From contig NZ_JAHKPD010000018.1 of the NCBI RefSeq assembly GCF_018860245.1, positions 532,906-596,905 of the forward strand: a stretch of 64,000 nucleotides of DNA, written 5' to 3'. Positions 26,530 through 36,142 of the stretch are shown here, piece by piece. The stretch's first letter is position 1. Each line of letters starts with the position of its first letter. Origin of the DNA: Pseudotamlana agarivorans. GTDB lineage: Bacteria > Bacteroidota > Bacteroidia > Flavobacteriales > Flavobacteriaceae. A program made the translations under genes and the position numbers. Under the pieces are notes generated by a model. That model was given only the letters and a program-made list of their open reading frames with translations, had not been told where the DNA came from and ran no database searches.

Positions 26530-29220
26530 TTACTCTTTTAAAATTTTTATAGTTTCAAACTTACCTTTATTAGAGAATTTAATCAGGTACAATCCTTGAT
26601 TAAATTGACTTAAATCAATAGTCGTTATACCATTGTTAAACGTGCCAGAAAGTAATACCCGTCCTGATAAGTTATAAATAAGATACTCAGTAGGAGTAGT
26701 GGTGTTTGTTTTTATATTTATAATATCTTTTGTAGGATTGGGAGTGACACTAAACTGGCTGTTATTCTTAGTGTGTTCTGGTTTAATTGATAGTGTGGCA
26801 TCATAGCCATAGATTTCAACTTCCGCTAAGGTAAGTGCTGTGGATTCTAAATTCTGTGTGATTCGAACTTGATTCCCAACAACATGCCCTACATTAATGG
26901 TAATAAAAGGATTTGGCATGCTAGTAATGGTTTGTGTGTATACAACAGCTCCATCTCTATTTAAAACTTCCACAGTAAAATTACTTAATCGATCCATATT
27001 ACTATCCGTACGGTTAAATATTTTTATATCGTCAATAGCTGCTTCGTTATCTAAACTAACCTTCCACCACGTACCCGATGATACTACATCAGTATGGCTT
27101 ACCGAATTATTGTTAAACACACCATCTGTAGTGCCATCGATAGCTCGAGATGCTGGAGCATTATACGCTGTTGTAGATTGAGATGCTGTTCCGCTTAAAG
27201 CAAGATTAGAAATAGGAGACAAAGGGAAGGATAACGTTACATCCGATGCTACCTCAATGTTCTGTTCAATACTTGTATATCCCGCTTTGGTAATGCTTAT
27301 ATTATAGATGTCTTGAGGGAGTTGAAAAGATGAAATACCATGTTCTGAAGTTATTGAGTTATATGCATTATTTAAAACAATACTAGCCCCTTCGATATTT
27401 TCTCCACTATTTTTATCAGTAACTTGTAGTTTTAAATTATTAGATACGCCTGATACAACCACTTCTGCAATTGTTAGCACTCCTGTTTGTCGTAGAGCAA
27501 TTCTAATAAATCTACCCATAACACCATTCGGGCTAACATTAATGACAGCCTTATCATTACCAGCGCCATTTCTAGTGTATACCGCATTTCTTTCGTTATC
27601 TAAAACTTGTACGGCATAGGTTGAAAAATTCGAAATACAACAAGCGTCGCTTCGGTTTGTAATACCTATGGTGTTAATTATTTTTTCAGAACCAAGGTCT
27701 ACTTCCCACCATGGTTCATCTTCTTCGTTAGTTTCTATAACAGAACCATCAGCAATGGCACCGCTAAAATTTCCGTCTATCGCTTTTTGTGGACCATTTC
27801 CATTTGCTATGGATGATTGACTAACCGTTCCTGTTGAAGCCAAGTTATATGTTATTTCAATAGGTTCTACATAGGTAGAGAGGCAGTTTGGGTCCGGCTC
27901 AGTAGGAAGTTCAGCATACCAATCGGTTACCATTTTAAATAATTTATCTGCAATTTCTGGATATTGAGCAGACAAATCATCAGCAGAGTCTTCAAACTCA
28001 CCAGTTTCCATATTGTGTAGTTCCAATTGTGTACCATCAAAATTGGATACCAACTTCCATTTTCCATCACGCACGGCCAAACGAGGCCAGTTGTCGGGCG
28101 AACTAGCCCCAGTATGTAACCAAAATACAGGTCGTGTTCTGTCTGCTGTTGCACCTTTAAAAGCTGATAACATGCTTTCTCCATCACTTAATGCGGAGCT
28201 AGGTACCGTTACCCCAGCAGCTTCACAAAAAGTAGGTAATAAGTCAACGGCTGTAATCACAGAAGTGTTATTGATAACGCCTTGAGGCGTGTGGTCTGGC
28301 CATCTAACAATGAAAGGAACACGAATACCTCCTTCGTATAAACTACGTTTTCGGCCTCGATATCCTCCAGTTTCTCCAATACTATAAAAGGATCCCCATT
28401 TGTTTTCTTCACCAACGGCGTCACTTGTGCCTTCTGGTCCGTTATCAGTAGAAAACACAACAATAGTATTATCTGAAATTCCTGCATCATCAAGTGCTTG
28501 AAGTACTTTACCAACTTTTAGGTCACCGTCGCTTATTACTGCACCATAAATTTTTCGTTGGGCATCTGTTTCGCCATTCCATAGATCCATGGCTTCACTT
28601 GACGGTGAATGTGCTGTATGACTTTCGTGGAGCCAAACATCTAAGTAAAAAGGACGACTTTTGTTTCGATTAATAAAAGCCACAGCGCTATCAGCCACAA
28701 CATGCTTACTTATTCCAGGCGTGTTACTTGCATGATAAGCAGCAGCTTCATCATAACCATAGTCATATACACTAGGGTTATCTGGTTTTTCTCCCATGTG
28801 CCATTTTCCATAATGAGCCGTTTGGTATCCCGCTGCTTGTAAAAAACGTGCCGTTGTAGGCGCATTAGGATCCAGCCAATCTGGTTGTTCTGGTCCAGGT
28901 CTTGTAGCGTAAAAAACGCTATTGATACCGTAACGTGCAGGGTATCGTCCAGTTATAGCAGCAACTCGACTCGGGGAGCATACTGGATTTAATACATTGA
29001 ATTGATGAAAATCAATGCCTTCACTAGCTAATTTATCAATGTTTGGAGTTTGCATCCAATCACTACCATGACAGGATAAGTCTCCCCAACCCCAATCATC
29101 AGCATATATAAATATGATGTTGGGCTTAGTGTTTGATTGTGCGTTACTACTTGTATATCCCAAGCAAAGACTTAGATAAAATACTATTAAAGGAACTTGC
29201 TTCAATTTAAGTGATCTCAT
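26530..29220 (-). CDS. Secreted sulfatase with two F5/8C-type modules and T9SS sorting domain
   Basis: An 896-residue exported enzyme that removes sulfate esters, probably from algal polysaccharides. Signal peptide ~1-28, then a type I sulfatase domain (~32-445) with the formylglycine site C81-S-P-S-R in LNPVCSPSRVAAITGR, metal ligands in FIYADDWGWGD and FSTDNGPEG. Next come an F5/8C (discoidin-like) module (~465-600), a carboxypeptidase-regulatory-like domain (~603-672), a second F5/8C module (~675-805) and a type A T9SS tail (FSVTPNPTKDIINIK to the end). C-type sulfatases need a formylglycine-generating enzyme, which is not in the window. It is followed, 9 bases downstream of the GH29-like gene's stop, by shared transcription from 31266 leftwards. 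Confidence 0.94.
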   Translation of the reverse strand: MRSLKLKQVPLIVFYLSLCLGYTSSNAQSNTKPNIIFIYADDWGWGDLSCHGSDWMQTPNIDKLASEGIDFHQFNVLNPVCSPSRVAAITGRYPARYGINSVFYATRPGPEQPDWLDPNAPTTARFLQAAGYQTAHYGKWHMGEKPDNPSVYDYGYDEAAAYHASNTPGISKHVVADSAVAFINRNKSRPFYLDVWLHESHTAHSPSSEAMDLWNGETDAQRKIYGAVISDGDLKVGKVLQALDDAGISDNTIVVFSTDNGPEGTSDAVGEENKWGSFYSIGETGGYRGRKRSLYEGGIRVPFIVRWPDHTPQGVINNTSVITAVDLLPTFCEAAGVTVPSSALSDGESMLSAFKGATADRTRPVFWLHTGASSPDNWPRLAVRDGKWKLVSNFDGTQLELHNMETGEFEDSADDLSAQYPEIADKLFKMVTDWYAELPTEPDPNCLSTYVEPIEITYNLASTGTVSQSSIANGNGPQKAIDGNFSGAIADGSVIETNEEDEPWWEVDLGSEKIINTIGITNRSDACCISNFSTYAVQVLDNERNAVYTRNGAGNDKAVINVSPNGVMGRFIRIALRQTGVLTIAEVVVSGVSNNLKLQVTDKNSGENIEGASIVLNNAYNSITSEHGISSFQLPQDIYNISITKAGYTSIEQNIEVASDVTLSFPLSPISNLALSGTASQSTTAYNAPASRAIDGTTDGVFNNNSVSHTDVVSSGTWWKVSLDNEAAIDDIKIFNRTDSNMDRLSNFTVEVLNRDGAVVYTQTITSMPNPFITINVGHVVGNQVRITQNLESTALTLAEVEIYGYDATLSIKPEHTKNNSQFSVTPNPTKDIINIKTNTTTPTEYLIYNLSGRVLLSGTFNNGITTIDLSQFNQGLYLIKFSNKGKFETIKILKE

Positions 29221-29229
29221 AATTTTGGC

Positions 29230-31266
29230 TTATTCTTTTATGATTTTTTGAGTAGCACTAGTAGAACCATTAGATACTTTAATAAAATAAAAGCCTTGAT
29301 TAAATTGACTTAAATTTATTGCAGTAGCCCCATTTTTAATTGCCCCTGTAAGTAATAATTGTCCAGTGGCATCAAAAATGTGGTAAGTAGAATCTTCAGT
29401 AGTTTTTAATTTTACATTCAGGATGTCTTTTACTGGATTTGGGCTGATGCTTAATAATGAATTGTCTTTAATTAAATCAGAATTTGTAGATAATGTATTG
29501 GCGGTACCATATACTTCAACTTCAGCTAAAGTTAGAGCTGTTCCTGTTTTATTCTGTAAGACCCTTACTTTGTTTCCAACTACATTACCCGTAGGTATAG
29601 TAACTGACGGGTTTGGTGTGCTTGTAATGGTTTTGGTAAAAATAATTTGATCATTACTATTTAAAACTTCAACAGTGAAATTATTTAATCTATCCATATA
29701 AGCAGCGTCGGTACGGTTGTATACAGTGATTTCATCAATATCGTACGTATTGTCAAGTGTTACCATCCACCATTCATCTGTAGCTTTTCCAGTGTGAGAA
29801 ACGGAAGCATCATCGTAAGCACCGTTCGTGTTATTATCGTTAGCTCTTGATGCCACTCCAGCATAAGCTGTTGTAGATTGTGTAGCTGTACCTAAAGGAG
29901 CTACGTTTGCTCTAGTATTATTTCCAGAAGACGAAGGCGTTAGTTTAATAACGGTGTCTACAGCATCCCATGAATCACTAGCGTTTAATGTGATACTTAT
30001 TTCGTTTGCAGTCTGAGAAAAGGTACAAGATTTACCAGAACGTAAGTTAACTGCAGCCGTGTAAACGCGGCCATCGGCAGGTGTATCAATGGTTAGCGTA
30101 GTTCCAGAAGGAGCGTTTAACACATGCAGATATTCATGGTTATTAACAGCAGATCGTGTAGCAACTCCCCAAGTCAAATTTTGGATACGTGCACCTTCCG
30201 CTGTTGGCCACGAATCACTTGGGACTGTACCTTTAATAGACTCAGCTACTTCGTCAATCAAGACGCCTAAGTCTGTCATACCCTTTAGTACACCATTATT
30301 CCAAGAAATAGTAGAGGTAGGGTATGGTCCTATTGCCCATGCTACGCCACCACCTTCTTCGTTAACTCCCGCTTCTAATACCGTGTACTTATACATTTCC
30401 TCGCTTGTATAACGAAGTGATCCTGGTTGAGCAAACCAAGCGCGGTCTGAAACAAAAGAAATCGATCTATCAAAGGCAGGCCAGGTATCTACATCATCTG
30501 GGTCAGCATTAGGATAACCTTCACCTTCAAAATTAGTGGTAACTGACATGATTTCAACGGCACCAAAATCTGCACTCACCCCAGCGTAAGTATTTGCGAT
30601 TATTGCAGCATCGGGCATTATAGCTCTAACGGTTTCTCCAATACGCTGCGTATCTGTACACCCATAGTACAATCCTTTGTCAAACCAGAATCCTTTAATT
30701 TGTGACTTATAACGATTTGTCAATTCTGCAATCATCTCATTAAGATAATCGTTGTAGGTTTTGGTGTATGTGCTTCTATTAATATAACCAACTGCAGTTT
30801 GTTGTGCTGGAGAAAAATTATGCGCTTCTGAGGGTTGAGCATAGAGATAGACATCAATACCTTTTGGATCACAGGCATCTAATACTTCCTGTATCACATC
30901 ACGCTTAGAGCTATGACTTTCTCCTAGCCAAGTATCAATTACATTACTTGGGTATAATGGATATTGCCAACAATGCCAAGCCGTGAAGATAAGATACTCT
31001 GGACTCATGGCATCAATGTCGTCTACAAAACCTTGTACGTCAAAATTATCAGCTACCTCATCTACGTTTAATGGAATAGAACCATCTGGGTTTTGGGTTA
31101 TCGAACAGCCGTACTGGTCTGCTGCCGTACCGCCAAAGCCATAATGGACGAATATGCCATAGCTTTTCTGACCATACATTTTAATGTTGCTTGTAGTTTG
31201 TGCATTTACTCCAGTCATTAAACTGAAAAAACACATTGAAATAAATAGTAGGTTAAGATTTTTCAT
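29230..31266 (-). CDS. Secreted GH29-like (alpha-L-fucosidase family) enzyme with F5/8C module and T9SS tail
   Basis: A 678-residue exported protein. After the signal peptide (~1-22) the catalytic domain shows GH29 features: KSYGIFVHYGFG near the start, EYLIFTAWHCWQYPLYPSN, a helix with KRDVIQEVLDACDPKGID, and GFWFDKGLYYG with D196 in the position of the family's nucleophile. The general acid is not obvious to me. An F5/8C-type module (~460-590) and a type A T9SS sorting domain (SISPNPVKDILNVKL to the end) follow; the module and tail closely resemble those of the sulfatase. It is upstream of the sulfatase gene on the minus strand with 9 bases between them. A sulfated-fucan target fits both enzymes (inference). 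Confidence 0.8.
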   Translation of the reverse strand: MKNLNLLFISMCFFSLMTGVNAQTTSNIKMYGQKSYGIFVHYGFGGTAADQYGCSITQNPDGSIPLNVDEVADNFDVQGFVDDIDAMSPEYLIFTAWHCWQYPLYPSNVIDTWLGESHSSKRDVIQEVLDACDPKGIDVYLYAQPSEAHNFSPAQQTAVGYINRSTYTKTYNDYLNEMIAELTNRYKSQIKGFWFDKGLYYGCTDTQRIGETVRAIMPDAAIIANTYAGVSADFGAVEIMSVTTNFEGEGYPNADPDDVDTWPAFDRSISFVSDRAWFAQPGSLRYTSEEMYKYTVLEAGVNEEGGGVAWAIGPYPTSTISWNNGVLKGMTDLGVLIDEVAESIKGTVPSDSWPTAEGARIQNLTWGVATRSAVNNHEYLHVLNAPSGTTLTIDTPADGRVYTAAVNLRSGKSCTFSQTANEISITLNASDSWDAVDTVIKLTPSSSGNNTRANVAPLGTATQSTTAYAGVASRANDNNTNGAYDDASVSHTGKATDEWWMVTLDNTYDIDEITVYNRTDAAYMDRLNNFTVEVLNSNDQIIFTKTITSTPNPSVTIPTGNVVGNKVRVLQNKTGTALTLAEVEVYGTANTLSTNSDLIKDNSLLSISPNPVKDILNVKLKTTEDSTYHIFDATGQLLLTGAIKNGATAINLSQFNQGFYFIKVSNGSTSATQKIIKE

Positions 31267-31704
31267 ATGTATATCAATAAGTAGGAAGGCAGTATTAAAT
31301 TATTTTTTGATGTCGTTGTTTGAATTTTATAAATGATTAAGATTAATAATACGTTTTTAAACATGCCCTTTTAATAATTGTCTTTTATAGTTTTGATTAT
31401 TAGTTTACAAGGAGCCAAATTTAATTTAAAAAATATCACATGGTGATTTTGTGAGTAAAAACTTATAATGAATTACGAAAACTTTCGTATAGGTAATTTT
31501 TACTTTTTATTTATAACATTGACAGTATCACAACTCTAGTTATAACAGATATTTATTTATTAAATAAACGGATTATGACAGCTTGTCAGTAAATGTTGAA
31601 TGGCATAAAGATTGACTTATACAACTCGAAATTAAAAATGAACACAACGTTTTCGTGACCCCGATAGCTATCGGGACGAAAATTTATAAACAAATAAAAA
31701 AATT
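31267..31704. other. Divergent upstream region of the GH29-like gene and dnaK
   Basis: A 438-base AT-rich gap between divergent genes. No open frame is convincing. It holds the long palindrome at 31653-31682, described separately. No CIRCE-type inverted repeat or heat-shock operator was recognised, and no clear -7 box could be placed for dnaK. Confidence 0.55.
31653..31682. repeat. Long palindrome upstream of dnaK
   Basis: The 16-base perfect palindrome CCCGATAGCTATCGGG (31660-31675) is extended by outer arms TTCGT and ACGAA with a two-base bulge. It lies 29 bases ahead of the dnaK start codon, within the expected leader. It could be a dispersed repeat or an mRNA hairpin affecting dnaK translation. 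Confidence 0.6.
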
Positions 31705-33609
31705 ATGAGTAAAATTATTGGAATCGATTTAGGAACAACCAACTCTTGCGTTTCTGTAATGGAAGGTAACGAGCCTGTAGTTATTCCTAATGCAGAAGGA
31801 AAAAGAACAACACCATCTGTAATTGCCTTTGTAGAAGGTGGAGAAATTAAAGTTGGTGACCCAGCTAAAAGACAAGCAGTAACAAACCCAACTAAAACGG
31901 TTTATTCAATTAAACGTTTTATGGGAAACAAGTATTCTGAATCTCAAAAAGAAGCAGAACGTGTACCATATAATGTAGTAAAAGGTGATAACGATACACC
32001 TCGAGTTGATATTGACGGTCGTTTATACACACCTCAAGAATTATCGGCTATGATTCTTCAAAAAATGAAGAAAACTGCTGAAGATTATTTAGGAACCGAC
32101 GTAAGTCGTGCAGTAATTACTGTACCAGCTTACTTTAACGATTCGCAACGTCAAGCTACAAAGGAAGCTGGAGAGATTGCAGGTTTAAAAGTAGAGCGTA
32201 TTATTAATGAGCCTACTGCCGCAGCTTTAGCTTACGGTATGGACAAAAAAGGTACAGACCAAAAAATCGTAGTATTTGATTTTGGTGGAGGAACACATGA
32301 TGTATCTATCCTTGAATTAGGAGATGGTGTATTTGAAGTACTTTCAACAGATGGTGACACACACTTAGGTGGTGATGATGTTGATGAGAAAATCATTAAC
32401 TGGTTAGCAGATGAGTTTAATGCAGAGGAAAACATGGACTTAAGAAAAGATCCAATGTCTCTTCAACGTTTAAAAGAAGCTGCTGAAAAAGCGAAGATTG
32501 AATTATCATCTTCAGCTCAAACAGAAATCAACTTACCTTATATTACAGCTACAGCTAGTGGACCAAAGCACTTAGTACGTACATTAACAAAATCTAAATT
32601 CGAGCAATTAATTGACGATTTAGTAAAACGTACTATCGAGCCATGTGAGTCTGCATTAAAAGCAGCAGGTTTATCAAAATCGGATATCGATGAGGTTATT
32701 TTAGTAGGTGGTTCTACACGTATCCCTGCAGTACAAGCTGCTGTTGAGAAATTCTTCGGAAAAGCGCCAAGTAAAGGTGTTAATCCAGATGAGGTTGTTT
32801 CTTTAGGAGCAGGTATCCAAGGTGGTGTATTAACAGGAGATGTTAAAGATGTATTACTTTTAGATGTAACACCTTTATCTCTTGGTATCGAAACTATGGG
32901 TAACGTATTTACAAAACTTATTGAAGCGAATACAACGATTCCTACTAAGAAATCGCAAGTATTCTCTACAGCAGCAGACAATCAACCATCAGTAGAAATT
33001 CACGTTCTACAAGGGGAACGCGCAATGGCTGCCGACAACAAAACTATTGGTCGTTTTCACCTAAGTGATATTTCACCAGCAAGAAGAGGAACACCACAAA
33101 TTGAGGTGACTTTCGATATCGATGCGAATGGTATCATTAAAGTATCTGCGGAAGATAAAGCAACAGGTAAGAAACAAGATATTCGTATTGAAGCATCTTC
33201 AGGTTTAAGCGAAGAAGAAATTGAAAAGATGAAAGCAGATGCGGAAGCGAATGCAGAATCTGATAAAGCTGCAGCTGAAAATGCTCAAAAATTAAATGAA
33301 GCGGATTCTATGATTTTCCAAACCGAAAAACAATTAGAAGAGTTTGGTGATAAATTATCTGATGATAAAAAACAACCAATCGTTGAAGCTTTAGAAGAAT
33401 TGAAAAAAGCTTATGAGTCTAAAGATTTAGCGGTAATTACACCAGCTTTAGATAAAATTAATGAAGCTTGGAAAGTAGCTTCTGAAGAAATGTACAAAGC
33501 ACAAGCTGAACAAGGCGGAGCACAACCAGGACCAGATGCTGGTGCAGGTGAGCAACCACAGAATGAAGGCAGCGATGTAGAAGACGTAGACTTCGAAGAA
33601 GTAAAGTAA
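31705..33609 (+). CDS. dnaK: Molecular chaperone DnaK (Hsp70)
   Basis: ATP-driven chaperone for nascent and stress-damaged proteins in the cytoplasm. The 634-residue sequence opens with the phosphate-binding signature [17 protein letters not shown], followed by the other two Hsp70 signatures ([17 protein letters not shown] and [14 protein letters not shown]), a substrate-binding domain from about residue 390 and an acidic tail ([14 protein letters not shown]). Note H in GGGTHDVS, where the usual residue is F or L. It is a single-gene unit here; no grpE or dnaJ lies beside it. Several hairpins follow its stop codon. Confidence 0.99.
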   Translation: MSKIIGIDLGTTNSCVSVMEGNEPVVIPNAEGKRTTPSVIAFVEGGEIKVGDPAKRQAVTNPTKTVYSIKRFMGNKYSESQKEAERVPYNVVKGDNDTPRVDIDGRLYTPQELSAMILQKMKKTAEDYLGTDVSRAVITVPAYFNDSQRQATKEAGEIAGLKVERIINEPTAAALAYGMDKKGTDQKIVVFDFGGGTHDVSILELGDGVFEVLSTDGDTHLGGDDVDEKIINWLADEFNAEENMDLRKDPMSLQRLKEAAEKAKIELSSSAQTEINLPYITATASGPKHLVRTLTKSKFEQLIDDLVKRTIEPCESALKAAGLSKSDIDEVILVGGSTRIPAVQAAVEKFFGKAPSKGVNPDEVVSLGAGIQGGVLTGDVKDVLLLDVTPLSLGIETMGNVFTKLIEANTTIPTKKSQVFSTAADNQPSVEIHVLQGERAMAADNKTIGRFHLSDISPARRGTPQIEVTFDIDANGIIKVSAEDKATGKKQDIRIEASSGLSEEEIEKMKADAEANAESDKAAAENAQKLNEADSMIFQTEKQLEEFGDKLSDDKKQPIVEALEELKKAYESKDLAVITPALDKINEAWKVASEEMYKAQAEQGGAQPGPDAGAGEQPQNEGSDVEDVDFEEVK

Positions 33610-33618
33610 GTAGAGAAC

Positions 33619-33739
33619 CCATCTCGATGAAAATCGAGATGGTGTGAATCACTTATTCCGAACTTGATTCGGAATCTCAAAATGAGATAGATTCTTAAAA
33701 AAAATCAAAGCGCAACCATTAAAAAGTTGCGCTTTTTTT
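33619..33739 (+). terminator. Hairpins and terminator after dnaK
   Basis: Three hairpins in a row: CCATCTCGAT-GAAA-ATCGAGATGG (33619-33642), a REP-like ATTCCGAACTTGATTCGGAAT (33656-33676), and AAGCGCAAC/GTTGCGCTT (33708-33734) followed by seven T. The last is a standard intrinsic terminator. The first, with its GNRA-type loop, could protect the 3' end of the dnaK message. Confidence 0.85.
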
Positions 33740-33770
33740 ATGCTCATTTGTGGCTATTTATTTAGTATGA

Positions 33771-33802
33771 TTGGTTTAATAGGTCTATTTCTTGTAATTT
33801 TG
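33771..33802 (+). promoter_or_regulatory. Promoter of the lipocalin-like lipoprotein gene
   Basis: TTG at 33771-33773, 21 bases, then TAATTTTG at 33795-33802, matching the Bacteroidetes promoter. It lies inside the longer open frame and 30 bases ahead of ATG 33833, supporting the shorter start. Confidence 0.6.
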
Positions 33803-33832
33803 TTTAAAAAACTAACTTATCCTTTTAATTAT

Positions 33833-34351
33833 ATGAAAAAAATTATTGTTTTATTTTCCTTTTTGTGCCTAGTATTAACTTCTTGTTCTAGCAATGAAAA
33901 TGATGCTTCAGATATTTCAGATGACCTTATAGGCACTTGGATCGGCACCGATATTGTTTACGAAGGAAGAGTTGAAACCTCATTTTTAGGGGAACTTATT
34001 AAAACGGAATTTACAGGAGAGGGGTACGATATCACTACAAAATTAACTTTTAATGAATCTCCAAAGACTATTGTTTCAGAAGGAAGCTATAGTGTTAAAA
34101 TTGATTACACCGTAGATGGAGGTGTTGAAAGTACCGAGGTTGTAGAAGATATAGAATTTCTGGAAAATGGTGAATGGGAACTTGAAGGAGATGAAATTAT
34201 AGTTGAAAACTCTAGTGAATCATATTACGTTAAAATATTTCTTCTTACATCAAACGAGTTGGTCGTTGGTATTACTGAAATTGAAGAGACAGAAGAAAAT
34301 GGCATAGAAATAAGAAACATCGTAAAAGCCATTGCGTCATTTAAGCGATAA
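33833..34351 (+). CDS. Lipocalin-like lipoprotein
   Basis: A 172-residue lipoprotein: signal MKKIIVLFSFLCLVLTSC with Cys18 in the lipobox, then DDLIGTWIGTD, the entry typical of bacterial lipocalin-like domains, and alternating beta strands to the end. Its function is not known; such proteins bind small hydrophobic ligands in some cases. The start is placed at ATG 33833, because the signal peptide begins there and a good promoter lies just upstream; an extra 31 residues from 33740 would bury the signal. It is convergent with the next gene across a palindromic repeat. Confidence 0.75.
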   Translation: MKKIIVLFSFLCLVLTSCSSNENDASDISDDLIGTWIGTDIVYEGRVETSFLGELIKTEFTGEGYDITTKLTFNESPKTIVSEGSYSVKIDYTVDGGVESTEVVEDIEFLENGEWELEGDEIIVENSSESYYVKIFLLTSNELVVGITEIEETEENGIEIRNIVKAIASFKR

Positions 34352-34358
34352 GACTATA

Positions 34359-34500
34359 AAAAAGAGGCTGTTTAAAAAGTAAAGTTTTCGTTTACCTGAA
34401 CTTGATTCAGGCTCTCATAATGATTGGTTATCAGAATGATGTGATTCTGAAATACATTCAGAATGACGTACTTTAATACTTTTTGTACAGCCTCTTTTTC
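34359..34500. repeat. Nested palindromic repeat with terminal inverted arms (copy B)
   Basis: Outer arms AAAGAGGCTGTTTAAAAAGT (left, from about 34361) and its complement TACTTTTTGTACAGCCTCTTT (right, 34476-34497) enclose the same two hairpins as copy A: ACCTGAACTTGATTCAGG and ATTCTGAAATACATTCAGAAT. It sits between convergent genes and can act as a bidirectional terminator. Confidence 0.8.
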
Positions 34501-34516
34501 TTTCTACAATTAACAC

Positions 34517-35047
34517 TTATAAAATTTGACCCTTTTCGTCAACTTTTATAGTTTTTTTAGAACCATCTACCTTTATTTTTATTTTATATGTTTTTTCAAT
34601 AGGCTTGTTTGGCATGTAGGAAACATAATAGGTATTTGAGATAAAGGTACATCCAGGATAAGTTTTAGTAACAGAATACCTAACAGAGTAAGGTAGTGTT
34701 ACATCTTTAAAACGTTCAAAAGATTCTGTTAGTTCTCCGACATGATTGAATTTGGCAATAATACTTCCTTGATATTTATCATGTTCTTCAAATACTACCC
34801 GATAAGCACTTTGTGTAGCTTTGTTATACACAGGATCCTTTGTAATATCGTAATTAGCAACAGTGCTTTCAAGGGACTTAATGCGTTTAGCTGTTTGCAT
34901 TTCCAAGACAGTAGATAAGTATTCGCTATGCACGGCTGTGGCGGTTTTATATTTTAATATGAGTAAGTCGTCAGATTCGTAACTTACTTGAGCAAACATT
35001 AGGGTGGTAAAGCCTAAACAGAATATACCAATTAGAACATTTTTCAT
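34517..35047 (-). CDS. Secreted protein of unknown function
   Basis: A 176-residue protein with a signal peptide (MKNVLIGIFCLGFTTLMFA). I place the start at the Met at 35047, where the signal begins; an upstream in-frame Met would add 15 residues and spoil the signal. The mature part is mostly helical (VHSEYLSTVLEMQTAKRIKSL, NKATQSAYRVVFEEHDKYQGS) and then beta-rich near VTKTYPGCTFISNTYYVSY and a Lys-rich end (IKIKVDGSKKTIKVDEKGQIL). I do not recognise the family. It lies between a palindromic repeat and the Crp-family regulator gene, which is on the same strand and 156 bases upstream. Confidence 0.65.
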   Translation of the reverse strand: MKNVLIGIFCLGFTTLMFAQVSYESDDLLILKYKTATAVHSEYLSTVLEMQTAKRIKSLESTVANYDITKDPVYNKATQSAYRVVFEEHDKYQGSIIAKFNHVGELTESFERFKDVTLPYSVRYSVTKTYPGCTFISNTYYVSYMPNKPIEKTYKIKIKVDGSKKTIKVDEKGQIL

Positions 35048-35202
35048 GATAATAGGATTTAAATTAAACAATTTGTTGAATAGAAAATTCATTTAAAGAG
35101 AGAAAATCATTTAATTAAGCTATGGCAAGTTAATTATTAAGATTAAAGTAAAATGCTACCTAAGTATCATATTTAGAGTAATTTATGTTAAAGTTGAGGT
35201 GT

Positions 35203-35895
35203 CTATTCTTTAATTCTGTCCATTAGAAGGGGCATGTTTAAAATCTTAATATTTTTATTTTTTATTTCAATAATACCTTCTTCTTTAAACTGTTGAATAT
35301 TTCTATTCAAAACAGTTCGTGTTGTACCAATAAGTTGGGCAAGTTCTTTATGTGGCAATCCATTTATTAATTCTAATTTGAGCGATGTTTCGTTGGTATA
35401 ATGCACAAGCAATTTTGCAAGGCGTGTAGAAGTAGAGTCTAAGTTTGAGCTCGTCACATAATCCTCTAAGCCCTTCATTTTTATCATGCTATACTGAAGG
35501 GCGTTTTTATAGAATGTGATATGGTTTTGCATCCATTGCTTTAAAAAAGAAGTTGGAATAGAAAATACTTCGGTGTCGTCTAAAGTTTCATAGTACACTT
35601 TGTGGTGGCACCAATCAAATAATTCATAGAGATCGAAGACATCGTGTTTGGTTAAAATAAATAAGGTTATTTTCCGGTCTTTGTCAGGGTTAAAAAAGTA
35701 TACTTTTAACCGACCATTAATAATAATATAGAAATTGTTTTTTGTTTTACTACTGTCTATAAAGCAAATGCGCTTTGTCCAAGTTTTTCGTTTGCCATGA
35801 AATTGTAGTTCTTGTAAGCCAGTAATAGAAACATCCTTAAACAAAGGGTTTTCTTTAAGCGCTTCCAGGTAATTATTTCTGTGGTAATGCATCAT
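35203..35895 (-). CDS. Crp/Fnr-family transcription regulator
   Basis: A 230-residue regulator with an N-terminal cyclic-nucleotide-binding-type beta barrel (~20-130, FYIIINGRLKVYFFNPDKDR) and a C-terminal winged helix (~165-230). The DNA-recognition segment is LPHKELAQLIGTTRTVLNRN, the typical Crp/Fnr helix-turn-helix. The barrel lacks the RVVLLGAPE-like cAMP-binding residues and no cysteine cluster for an Fe-S centre is evident, so the signal is unknown. Its targets cannot be told from the window. Confidence 0.9.
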   Translation of the reverse strand: MMHYHRNNYLEALKENPLFKDVSITGLQELQFHGKRKTWTKRICFIDSSKTKNNFYIIINGRLKVYFFNPDKDRKITLFILTKHDVFDLYELFDWCHHKVYYETLDDTEVFSIPTSFLKQWMQNHITFYKNALQYSMIKMKGLEDYVTSSNLDSTSTRLAKLLVHYTNETSLKLELINGLPHKELAQLIGTTRTVLNRNIQQFKEEGIIEIKNKNIKILNMPLLMDRIKE

Positions 35896-36119
35896 AATTG
35901 GTAACCTATTAAATAATAAAGGCTAATACAAGTTTTGGGATGCTGTTACAGTCTTAGAGAGTTTATAAATGTAGTAATTAAAAGTCTGAAATTCAGTTAT
36001 TAATAAGTTAATTTTAGTGGTTTTAATGTGATCTGTAAGCCTTTTGTTACGTGTAAATTTTGTGTCAAGTTATTTTAGGATTAAAAAGAAGATTCATCTA
36101 TTATAATTTATAAATCACA

Positions 36120-36127
36120 TACTTTTG
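36120..36127 (+). promoter_or_regulatory. -7 element of the rRNA methyltransferase gene
   Basis: TACTTTTG fits TAnnTTTG. Transcription would start about ten bases before the ATG at 36143, giving a very short leader. Confidence 0.4.
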
Positions 36128-36142
36128 TTTTAAAATTTAATT

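Noticed and set aside
33740..33832. Upstream start for the lipocalin-like lipoprotein
   Set aside because: A complete promoter lies inside this stretch and the lipoprotein signal starts at ATG 33833.
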